From Colius striatus (taxonomy: Eukaryota; Chordata; Aves; Coliiformes; Coliidae), in NCBI RefSeq assembly GCF_028858725.1, contig NC_084776.1, forward strand, positions 3,658,001 through 3,722,000: a stretch of DNA of 64,000 nt. The letters are read 5' to 3'. Shown here piece after piece: positions 43,801 to 55,800 of this stretch (the stretch's first letter is position 1; the number at the start of each line of letters is the position of its first letter). The notes beneath the pieces are model-generated. The model did not search any database, was not told the DNA's origin, and was given only the letters and a program-made list of their open reading frames with translations. The position numbers and the translations under genes were made by a program.

Positions 43801-46800
43801 ATAACTGGATTAGCAGGAAAAATAATTTTAGGGCTTATCTTTTAAATGAGGACATTTTGTGTGAAAGAGGTACCAGAGATGACTGATAGTGCCAGCATAA
43901 AATTGTTTAAATAGCATTATTCTACTTACAATTTTAGTGAATGGCTTAAGAATGTTTCTGGGTAATGAGAGAGCAGATTCTCCAACATTATGTAGAATAT
44001 AAAGAGTGATCATTCTAACTAAAAAAAACAAACCCTCCATCAATTCTCTCTATTTATGAGTAGAAAGGAAAGGAAGAAACATTACATGCCTAACAGTGAC
44101 ATTTCCAGTCAGTTCTAATTTGCATAGCCAGCACTTATGTAGAGCTTTAGTAATTGTTTTCAAGTGTTACAAGGGTCACAATTAATTGACCTGACCCATA
44201 TGACATTTGCTAGTTTTACAACAACTGGGGTTTTTTTTCTAGTCCTCTTTTTTACTAGTTTCAACAAGTTTTAAGGCTGGATCATATTCTTCACTGCGAG
44301 GTGTTTGACAAATTGTAATGGAAAAAAAAATCACTGAAATTACTTAACTAAATTAGAGGAATATAAAATAGATCCAAACAACATCATACTTCCCCTACAG
44401 CACCCTTTTGCCCTTCAAAACTTATTTATAAATTTGAGGAATTTTCAGTACTTTGGCATTATCAGCTGAATGTAACTGTTGTGTTGGAAATCATTTGCTT
44501 CACTGTTGTGTGTGGCTGGCAAGGAAGGCCGTGTGCATTCATTTCTAGAAGGGAAATGCCAGTCCCCTAAGGGAATGATCCCTCAAGAAGCAAGTTCTAA
44601 ATGTCTTACCTTCTTGTGGTTTGCCTGCCGCAGAACAAAATGGGATTCTGTGGAATGTAAGAACTTCCATAGAGAACCCTCCATGAGCCTATTCCTTCGT
44701 GTTTTGTTAGTAAGACTGTCTTGTTGGCAGTTGTTAATAAGCTCTGTGATGGTTTGGAGGTTTTTTTCCCAGCTAATTGCTCTTCTGATTTGGGCTTTTT
44801 AAAATATGTGATAAGATTGTTGTTTATAATATGTAATAACCACAAGAATCTCTGAGTTTTCTGAGGTCAGACTGTCACTATGCTTTTGTTTGCGAATGCT
44901 GAGCTAGTACTTGGCAGCTTGTGCAGTAGCTCAGCCATTCTCTAAATTAACAGGTTGTTCTTTGTATTTGAAGTGATTGATGTGTTTGAAGTGATTAGCA
45001 TGTATATGCCTAAATAAATTACTGTGGGGGTGAGAGGAATCCAAATGGAGAAAACTCAATGGGTCCAAATACAGTTTATTGTAAGAACATTCAAGGATGT
45101 GGAAAGGACTTCAGTGAGAATAAAATGTCAGACCACAAAATATATGCGAAAGTACAATTTTACTCTCAAATCTTTGCTAATGAAAGTTCAAGGATTTTTG
45201 TTATATTTCTCTGGAGGCAAAAGCCTTGAAGTAGATGCAGCCATACTGTGAAAGAAAAAATCTCTTGCCAGTAAAACAATTTATTTTCCCGTGATAGCAA
45301 CATTGGGTCAACCTCCTGGGTTTTGCCTTCCTAAGTAACTCGAGAGCCTATAGAAAAGATTTGTTTTAAGTGTTTAGTTTCATTTTAATGCATTTGAAAG
45401 CTCCTATTTCTGTGAATCAACAATAATTATCCTGAATCTTTTTTGCAAGGCTTCCTTATTTGCATTGTGTTGACATGACAGGAAAATCTTGTGTTCTTGC
45501 CTGTGTAGCACGTGGAAGCAGCAGATTGTTTAATTATTCTTAAATATGTAGAGTCTAAAAATAAAGAACTGGCCTGATTCTTTACATCTGTATGCACATG
45601 GGTTTTGTTATTTTTTTCCACAAGTGACACCTTGATAAGATAATGGGAGGACCCTAACTCAGAAGTTTAAAATGAAACTGCAAAAACCCTGTTTTTCGCC
45701 CTTGAACTACCTTTTATTTGCAGATACCACTATATCATTGTATGACATTGGCTTTTGAATACATGTCTGTTACTTACAGCTAATACATTGTTCTTGCTTT
45801 TGCTTTGCAGTACAGAATTGGTCAGCTGTACATGATAAGCAAGCATAGCCATGAGCAGAGTGATCGAGGTGAAGGTGTGGAAGTGGTACAGAATGAACCC
45901 TATGAAGATCCAAACCATGGCAATGGTCAGCTAACAGAAAAACGAGTCTATCTCAACAGGCAAGTGCAATAAAAATGTTTCTCTCAGGATGGGCTGCAGT
46001 AAAAATCTGCAAGGAATTCTCCCTCCAGGCAGTAGCCTTTCTGTTTCATGTAGAACGTGTTCCCATGAATACGTGCCACTTCCCGGTAGCCACAGGGAGA
46101 AGGAAGATGTGATAGGTCAGTGGCTTGAAATAGAGGGATTAGCTGTCATTGCTTCTAGAGTATCTCTTCCAAAAGAATTACAACTTAGAAGTTAAGGATG
46201 TACTGAAAATCAGAACTTGTTTGCCATTCTGTTTTCAAATAATGGGAGGAGGGAGGAAGCCAAAAATCAAAAAAACCCCAAAACAACAAACACCCCCTCC
46301 AAAAAAGCAACACCAAACCTCTAAAATGGTTTAAGGGTTTCTTAGCTGATAGTAATATCACATCTTGTTTTTGGTGACAAGAGATTTGCCTCAACAAAGT
46401 TAATTGACATTATGAATGACTATTAGACTTGTACAGTAATGACCTTCTGTACCAAAATAATAGGCTTGTAGACATGATGGAAAAAATTCCTTTTGTTTCC
46501 CTGAAGTTCTGTCATTTCTTAAAGTGAAATATGTGTCTCTTTCTGCAGTGAAATGATACAGCTGAGGATCAATGCCTCCACACTCACAGGCCAGAGATGG
46601 TTTTATATATATATATGTATTTGTGTCCTATGAAATATATTGCTCAATCTGTTCCCAATTTTACTACTGCTGATCTAATTGAATATCACTGCTTTTCTGA
46701 AGTTCTTTTATTCCCCTGGGCCTGTTTCGTTTTATTAAACTTACTCTCTGCAGCATTTTGTACCAGGCGTAGAAACACTATAACTTTTGCTTCTACATTG

Positions 46801-49800
46801 CAAGTTATTCCTCCACTGCAAACCTGACATATCTAACCTTAACTTGGACTAAATTGAATCACCAGTAATGTTGCAAACACACACACACACACACACAGAC
46901 ACACACACACACACACACACAGACAAAAGAGTCCAATAATATATATCTTGCCAACATTTAATATTAGTGGGACTGTAACTGTTCTCTCACAGGCTAGATA
47001 CAGGACTTGGGAAAAATAAATGTGTTCCTGTTGTACAGCTCCCAGAATTTGTGGGTTTTTTAATGTTTCTGGATATTTCTTTTCTTCATATTAAAGAGAT
47101 ATGTCTTTAAGCACAGAAGAGCATGTTCAGAATTACCACTTTAGGGTAATTCAGAATAACTGCAAAGACTATGTCCTAGAGGACATGTACAAGACATACT
47201 TAGAGACCATATGGTTTCTGATAGTGCAGGCAATGGAACAAAGGATTTCTTACCCAGAGGCAGGTACAAACATTGACAAAAGAAGGTCTGTGTGCCTATG
47301 ACGGCTTTGGAAGTGTACCTAAAACTATGGTGGATGATTGAAGTCAGGCTCATTGAGTTTCATGATAATCTGATTTGGGTGTCACAATACCACCAGGTAT
47401 TGCTGAACTATTAAAGCTTTGTGGAAAGGATCAGCAGGTTTTCAGACAACTATGGATTTTGCTGGCCAGGATCTCTCTGGAAGACTTCACTCAAGGAGAA
47501 GTGCTGCAACAGGAGACGTGCTGAAAACCCTTCTGCCTGCCTTCCTTGAGGAACAAGACTTCTTACACCAACACAGTTCTCTGCCTCATCTTTTCTTCTT
47601 CAGTATTGTTTACTGTATCTTCTCTCCAGTTGGAGCACTGTTATCAGAAGCTGAATGTCTGCATCCTCTCACATTTATTATTTAGGCATCAGAGTAAGAT
47701 TTAGCAGGGATAAGGGAGAGAGCAGAGTGATAGTCATAAAAAGATGCTGACAGAGGCTGACAAAATAAACAAAAGATCTGATTCAGTGAAGTCTATTATG
47801 CAGTGTGTAAAATGCTGCTTAAAAGACTATGCACAAGAAAGGTTTATGTGAAGAAAAGAATCTGGTTTTGAGCAATGTGTCAAAGAGCAAAAGTCAATGC
47901 ACTTGACTTTAAGTCTTTGTGTAATGTGCTACCGTCTGCATTTTGCCTCTGGACAAATACAATATTTATGTGTAGCTAGATTATGATTAAATAAGCCTTA
48001 ATGATTCAAACTCTGTATTTTCTTTTAAAAAAGTCCTATTACAGTCAGTCAGTTTACTTTCTGCACACAGTTATCCAAACATAGCTACGTTTCCACTTGG
48101 AAAACTGAGTGCTGAAAGCACCTACTTGTAGTTGAGCAGAGATTCACTCAGGCTGAGTGATGGCCACTTGACCAGACTAATGCAATTGTAAACTGAGTCA
48201 AAAGTACAGTGGTCCCCAAAGGTCTGCTTTCCTGTGAGTGACTAGCACTGCATCTTTCTTCCTGGCAGCTTCAGTGATTATAGTTGATGCCATTAACAGC
48301 TCAAAAGATGAATTGGCATGAACTTGCATTTTAGAAATGTATGTTTGTTCACCATTTCTTTGGTGTCCTATGTGACCAGAGTTCTGGAAATGAGAGACCC
48401 AAGATCCATGGTAAAGAAAATGCTTCCACTCTTCCATAGTATTATTTAGTTACCCTTTAACAATCTTCCCATCTCTTGCATTTCTTATTCTACTGGTGTT
48501 GTACAACCACACTACTAAATTCTCTTGGCAGATTGAGCTCAGTTTGATTAATTCTCTTCTTCACTTTTGTGATTTACTTTTCCCATTAGCAAAATGGGAC
48601 TAATGCTACCTACCAGCCTCACAGAGGTGTTTTGAGTGACATGTTAATTTTATTATTAAAGCTTCCCACTCAGGAGTTGGTGTCAGCAGGCTGGGAAGCT
48701 GCAAGCTAGGTGAGTTGAGCATAAGGGTTTGTGTGTTGATGGAAAATCTCCAAGAAGAAATAATGAATTTGGGATAGAAGAGGACTGAAATTAGTTATTT
48801 CCTCATGACCTCTTGTTCGAGAGTGCCTCCCTGTGGTTAAGGATACCGTGACACAGTCCCACCCTGCCGAGTTTGTCCATGACCAAAGAGTTGACGCTAG
48901 AAATTCCTGAAAGTTGCAGCCTCCATTTAAATCTGCTGAGAGGTGATTACACTGGCACCATATTGCTCATGAGAGGGGAATGGACTGACTCGATTTCAAA
49001 TGTGCTTGTGGAGAAAGCTGAGACAGCAGAGTCACGAGATGAAAATACTGGTGTGGAGTCTAGGTGTTGCTCTGTCCTGTGAAACACCTCCCAAATTATG
49101 AGAGCACGTTTGGAACTATTTCTACAACACTCTTAAGTCATAACATATGATAATTGTATGTTTTCTTTTTGTTTCCAGCAAACTGCCTAGCTGGGCTAGA
49201 GCAGTTGTTCCCAAAATATTTTATGTGACAGAGAAGGCTTGGAATTATTATCCTTATACAATCACAGGTAAGGAATAAAGTAGAAATGATTTCTGGCTTG
49301 TACTTTTTGAATAGTTTAGTTTATCTTCAGAAGCTCCAGGTTGCATATTGAGCCACAAATACCACATTTCTTTAACAGCTCCCATTAAACTATATATTTT
49401 TCCATCTTATATTGACTGATGTCAGGAAAAAAAGATTATAGGCTATAGATAAGTAAAAACTAGGGTGTGATATCTTTGCAGTTTCTTCCTTGCAAAGAAA
49501 ACATCAGATGCTGAGACTCTGTGCTGACTTGTACCCTGTATTGTCCCATAGAATTTAGTCAGCAGATTGTGTGACACAATATTTTTATTATTAATGTATG
49601 TTAACTGTAAGGATCTTGCATCATTGTTTTATTTCACATTTCTTTTTTTTTTTCTTTTCCCTCATCATTGTTTTTTTTACAAATGGACAATTGGAAATCA
49701 GAATACACAGTAAGTTTTTCTCCTTCTTTTTATTCTAAGAATAATCATGTGAAATATGGCAGTGGAATCCCAACCAATCTCCTCCTTACCATAATTAATA

Positions 49801-52800
49801 CATAATTTATTCAAGAGTGGAACTATATTTTAGCTAATTGTTTCAGAAATTTAAGGTAAAAGTTTTTCTCTGGGTATCCTGTAACTTATTTATCCTTACT
49901 TATCCCTGTGGGGAAAGGCTATGGGACCTGGGCCTGTTTAGTCTGGAGAAGACTTAGGGGGGACCTCATTAATATTTACAAGTATATAAGTGGTGAATGT
50001 CAGGAGGTTGGGGCATCCCTTATTTCTATTGTATCTAGCAACAGGACAAGGAGTAATGGGATGAAGCTGGAACACAAAAAGTTCCATTTAAACATAGGAA
50101 AAAACTATTTTACAGTGAGGGTGAGGGAGCCCTGGCACAGGCTGCCCAGGGAGGGTGTGGAGGCTCCTTCCTTGGAGGTCTTCCAAGACCCGCCTGGACA
50201 TGTTCCTGTGCAGCCTGATCTAGGTGAACCTGCTTCTGCAGGGAAGTTGGACTGGATGATCTCTAAAGGTCCCTTCCAACCCCCACCATTCTATGATTCT
50301 ATGATACAGTCACTGACTGTAACAAAGAGAAGCTTCTATAAAACAAGACAAGGCTTTTAAGGTTCCAATTACTACATGGAGACATGAGAACAGATTTTAT
50401 TTTATTTATTGTTTTATTAACTTATAAAATGCTCATCTCTGGTATAATATCTGGGAAACTGTACAATCTGTAGACAAAATTAAACATAATCTGGGCACAG
50501 TGCCCAGAAGAATTGGCTATTCCCTCTAGCAGACCTAAGGCAAAATACAGCATGTAAATCACGAGAGAAAATGGTTTACATGTGCTGGCCTCAATAATAC
50601 AAGGTAAGTTTTCAGCAGCTTTTGGAAGATGAGGAGATGGAGTTCTGGGTGAAGGCACCTTTCAGAAACTCTTGCCTTGATATAGTTTGAACTTCTGACT
50701 GCAGATCAAACATAATCTACTTGTTTTTCTTAACTCTGCACAAAATGTTGGTGCAGAATTTTTTAAAGTCAGTAAAGCATATGAAGAGTAAAAATATTTT
50801 TATGTGATAAATGTGTAAGAGAAAAAATAAAGGGAATTAAAGGTTCCAATCTGAAAGCTAGAGATCTAGAGTTGAAACTGTGATTACCAGCTTTGAAAAC
50901 CGAAGTACCAAACTGTTTCTCAATATGTGCTGTAGATACTTATAACATATTCTGCTTTGCTCTGTGTTTAAAATTAATGTGATTGTCAGAGGAAACTCAA
51001 ATGCCTCATAATGGACAGTAGTAACAAGGGGACTGAGGGTTTACCATTTGATAACAGGTTTAGTCTTAGGCTGGGAAGATGCCATGTGCTGTGTTGCATT
51101 GATGTCTATTACTTACACTCTGTTGCTTTTTTTCTCCTTTCAACTGAAAGTCAAATTGAATTTTTTTATGTGTTTTTTTTTCTTTGACTAAAAGAGACAA
51201 GTAGGAATGATTAAAGGGGGGGGGAGTTGCAGACAGAAATATATATCTAAATTTGAAATGCAATACATTATCAAAACCAAACAGCAATGATGCACTCGTA
51301 GAATTTGAATCAGGAGGGAATCTTAATGACATGACACCTGGAATACACTCTGGGGAAGGTCTGCAGAAGGTACACAGCTACAGAGATATCCAAGAGCATC
51401 ACCAAATATGATTGCAGGGTTGAAGAGACTTGTAAAGAAAAATGAAATCGGTCTACAAATATAGAAGGTAGGCAAAACAGTCACAAAGTGACAGTATAAC
51501 TGCCTATGGGAGTTGGGGACTAATTACTCACCATGGTGCAAGGAAACAGAACTAGAAATATTGGGATGAGATGAAGGAAACTCTACTTCAGACAAAAATC
51601 TAAAACATGTTTTAATGGAGCTGATAGACTATGAAATTATCTTCAAGGGAAATAGAGAAAGTGCCTTTGCTTCAAACTGTTGAATCTAGAACAAAAATGT
51701 TAAATATACCACTGGGAATAATTCCTATCCTTGTCTGGAATATTTCTCTACAGTTTGATGTTCTATATTCATTAGAGAATTCTGAAAGAAAGAATAAACC
51801 CACAGACGTTGCCCAAAATATATGACAGATCGTTTGGAAACCCTTTTCTTAAAGGTACTAAAGGCTCTCCAAATGGTCTGTGGGACATCCTAAGAATTAA
51901 ATTGAGCTTTATTTCAAGGAAAACTCAGTCTAAAGGAAGGCAAGCAATTGGATAAAGCATAATTTATCAAGTGCATACTGCTATGTAGTATACTCTCACC
52001 TTACTTGACTTCCTAAGTTCCACTCCAAATAAAGAGCAAAGACATTAAAGGCTCAGTAGTGTTATTTCAGTGTATGTTAGTGATTTGGAAGAGGATGTGA
52101 GCAACAGACTGAATCCTGCTGATAGTCTTAAGGTTTTCCAGTTATAAAATGTGAAAGCTGTTGAGAAATTGCATTCAAGCACATATCCTCACATTCAGAG
52201 ATTCAGAATAATTTCATCAATCTGTTTTTCATATGGAATATTGAGGGTTTCATAAATAGGGCCTTCGTAAGTATCTGAAATTAGGACATCTTCTAAGAAA
52301 AATAGCATATTGTTCTCTGCAATGCTTGAAAACAGAAATGGAAATTAGAGTGTCAGGATGTTAGTACTCTATATCCTGAGTCCAGTTATGATGGCATCTG
52401 CTTTAAGGAAAGCTATTTGTTACACAGCAGACCTCTACATATGATAGCAAAGAGCAGGTCTACTATCAAGTCTCAACAACCACAGTAATAATTTGTAAAG
52501 CAAAGAACACACTTAAGAGAATGAGCTTAACAGAGCTGTTGCACAAGTGATGCTTTTGTGTCATGCAATGTGTGAAGTATTGTAATGTCAGGAGGGCACT
52601 TTAAAATGTACACTATGCCATTTGTGGAGGAGAGCCTCATTAAAACTGCAGTACAAAAGACTTCCCATCAGGAAGATGAGACATGGGTAATGTCCCAAGA
52701 AATGGTGCATCAAAGCTTGAGCTAATCCTGGCAAATTTCCTGCTGACATTGAGAGGGAGGAGGAAGCAGACAAAATACTTTCAAAGCTGAAGCCAAAGGA

Positions 52801-55800
52801 AGTCATCCACATTTGGGAGAACTTAGAGAATAAGATATTCCTATAAGGTTCAAACCCTTATATTAGTGGCCGGGTCATTAGTTAGGAATTGTGAGAGGCT
52901 CTGAAATTTGGAACAGGAGTTGCTTTGAGTTTGATCTTGTAATTATAAACCTGACAAGATGCCTTGCTAAAATAAATGTTTACTTATACATTTATTTAAT
53001 ATTGTGATTAGGTTGATGTTAAGTTCATAAATTTGGGGTATAGGTGGAATGGAACCATGTAGAAGTAACTCCAGCAGATTCAGCTCTATGAGCAATTACA
53101 GGACTCAGGTTCTGGTTAGTGCCTCCTGGCAAGTGACACATGCTGTTGGGGAATAGGTGTTGCTAACTCTTGGCTTTTAGAAAGAATTCGTTTGCTGGAG
53201 CCTTTTTCATGTGGAAGATGGAGGAAAGATGTCTTGAAGCTCCCAGCAAACCCTTTTGTCCCAGCTTATCACAGCATTTGCAAATACGTATCTTTAGTGT
53301 AAAATATTTATGCTCTTCTTAGATACGTGGACAAGAATGACTGAACTTTCAGGAGGCTTTCTTATTTTTCTTTCTGAGGTTGTCCAGCTAGATTAGCAAT
53401 AATTAACTAGAAAACAAACCTGTCTCTATTGCAAACCAAATGAAAAAGAATTTGCATAGAACTAAGTTGCTTTACCTACATTAGGATATTGTTTGACAAT
53501 AAATAGCATGGTGCAAAAATCCATTTGACCTGTTCAAGTGACAGTTGAGATTCTGTACAAAAAGAGAGGGGCCTCCAGCCAACAAATAGTCAAATCATGA
53601 ATGTGTAGTGACTAAACCATGGTACAAAAATTCATGTGGTCCAAGTGCACTGAAACAGAGCCTAACAAAGTTTAGCCATCAAGTTGGGGTACAAAGAGGT
53701 TAGGAAAAATACAAATAGAGTTTAAGGAAACTCTTTCTGAGTTGGAAGGTGCAGTATAAATGTTTACCAGGGATCATTTCAAATAGTTTTGCTGTCTGAT
53801 CTGAACAGCTTCAGTGTTGGTAGCAGTATTTTAATTCTGGGGCTGAAATTTGAAAACAGATGGATCATTTTTTTATACATAATTTATGAGCCATTGTTAA
53901 TTTCACAAGTATATGTATATAAAGCAAAATAACACTAAAAATGGCATGTTTTACTCTCTGCAAGGAGGACGAGCATTCTTTTCAACCTGCCAGTGGCTCA
54001 AGTTAATTTAGTAATAGGATATAAATTCAGAATATTTATGAAAAAGCAGTTATGGAACAGAAAGCAGGAGACAATAATTCCTTTGGTGATGTACCACAGT
54101 AACAATTAATTCTTCTACATCAAATGGCTGAGGCTAATAAAATTATTTCATCTGGTATGTGGCAGAGCCCCAGAGTGATAGTTGCTAAATGTTCCATTAT
54201 TGACCTGCTGGTTTCTGATTACTTTTTAGAACAGACGTGTTGTGTGCTTCACTTGATCGTCAGCTGCAAGTTTATTTGTGAAGTAAATTATCTGGAAGGA
54301 ATGTTTTTGTAATTGTTATTTTTATCATGAGATGACTCGAGAAGGGAAGAGATAAGCACTGTGGAGAATCTGTAGAGATTTTTTCCCGTGTTCTCTTTGT
54401 CTGATGACCAGTGGTTGTAATTTGGATGTAACCCATCTCAGTGCACAAACTTTTCTCCATCTTGAGTACATGGACAGCCTGCATCAAAAAAGCAACAGAA
54501 TCTGTATTGCAGGATTAGAGCCTAGTGCAGAGTCATTACCAAAATTCCTCTTCTCTCACCCTCCAGCTTGGAAGACAGACTAGCTGGTGATCCTACTCAG
54601 GCAAAACAAATATTTGCTTCCTTTAGAGATTCTAGCAAAAGGAAGGATCTCTGTAGTACTTAAAAGAAACTCTCTATTTTTAGAAGGCTGGAAACCTGTA
54701 TTCTCATTTAATAGCTTAATCCCATTGAAACAGAGTTAACCAAAGTGCTTGGGAGAATTCCCTTTTTCCATCAGTGGCTTATAAAGCCATCTGAGCCCCT
54801 CTCTGATTCATGGCACTGTCATTTTCACTTCTGCACACTGTTTCTCGCTTCCGTTCTTCCTCAATAAACAGGTTAGTGCTCCCATGGATCAAAGAAGGAG
54901 ATCCTAAGGGAGATCCTGCTGAGTTTCATAGTGCTTGGAAGCAACTTGTTAGTCGCCTGTTCCATCTTCATTGTATGTAATAGCAAACAAATAGTGGTTT
55001 TCGTTCTGAGCTTGTTTATGAGAGTTTAACTCTCTCCCTTATTTTCAAGACCTTTTTTTGTGCATTGTTCTTCCTCTTTCTGCTCAACAGCACTTTTTTT
55101 TGCTCTTCACCAACTTCCTGTGCTTATCTTGATTTCCAAATTCTCCTCCCTCTCACTGAGTCACATCTTCCACATTCTGCCCTTACCCTGCCCAGCCCTA
55201 TCCGTCTATTCTCTTCCGCCTGGGTCACCCTGATTGACGCTTGTGTAGTGAGTAGCCTGTGTCCCACAGCAGCTCTGTGTGCTCCCATGCAGTGCTGTCA
55301 GGAGTATTCTGAAGGTAGTCAGTAACGTGGCTATTTTCCAAAAAAACCCTTTGAATATTCATTAAACAAACTGGTTTTATTCCTTCTATAAATGGCCAAA
55401 GGAATTATTGTCATTTGAAATATGCTGTAGAGGCATCATTTTATTCTCTTCACGTATCTTCTTGCATATAAACTGTAGAGACAACACCTTGTTTATCCAT
55501 ACCATGTGTGATTTTGATTTTTCTCCCACATTCAGCTCTCTCTGTTCTGTCTTTGACACTATCCAGAGGCATTGGGAATCTCCCATGTTACAGCCCTCCT
55601 CCCATTCCATCTGTCCTTCCCATTTGTAAATACCTGCTGCTGCTCTGGGGCTGGTGTGTGTTTATCTTCCCATTTTCCCTCCTTTTGCCCCATGCTGTGC
55701 TGGGCATTCCCTCCTGTTTCACCAGGTTGGGGACCTCCCACTGTCCCATAGTACCGACTTCCTCTTCAGCTATTGAAGCAGGGACTCTATTACTCTCTTC

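Larger units (their letters stand above)
7852..45810 (+). other. PITPNC1: PITPNC1 intron 1 (about 38 kb)
   Basis: Very long first intron, donor GTAAGC and acceptor TGCTTTGCAG. It holds a CpG-rich patch near 8580-8790, a CR1 copy of about 1 kb at 10680, and smaller CR1 pieces near 16483, 28387, 29791 and 39435. The rest is AT-rich, and I can assign no gene or RNA to it. Open frames in it are within what chance gives for this length. Confidence 0.85.
45960..49178 (+). other. PITPNC1: PITPNC1 intron 2 (GC-AG)
   Basis: 3.2-kb intron, beginning GCAAGT and ending TTTCCAG. It holds an A/C-rich low-complexity stretch (46258-46325), a short TA run and a CA microsatellite. I see no other exon or mobile element. 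Confidence 0.9.

Noticed and set aside
45964..45965. GT dinucleotide as the exon 2 donor
   Set aside because: It would add four bases, shift the frame and lose the conserved SKLPSW junction, and it is a poor donor compared with AG|GCAAGT.
46877..46924. Regular repeat as a CRISPR-like array
   Set aside because: It is a plain CA dinucleotide microsatellite with no spacers, in a vertebrate genome.
49908..50360. 150-codon open frame after the microexon
   Set aside because: Nearly all of it is CR1 3' sequence; the matching minus-strand frame at 29877-30236 shares its residues for the same reason.
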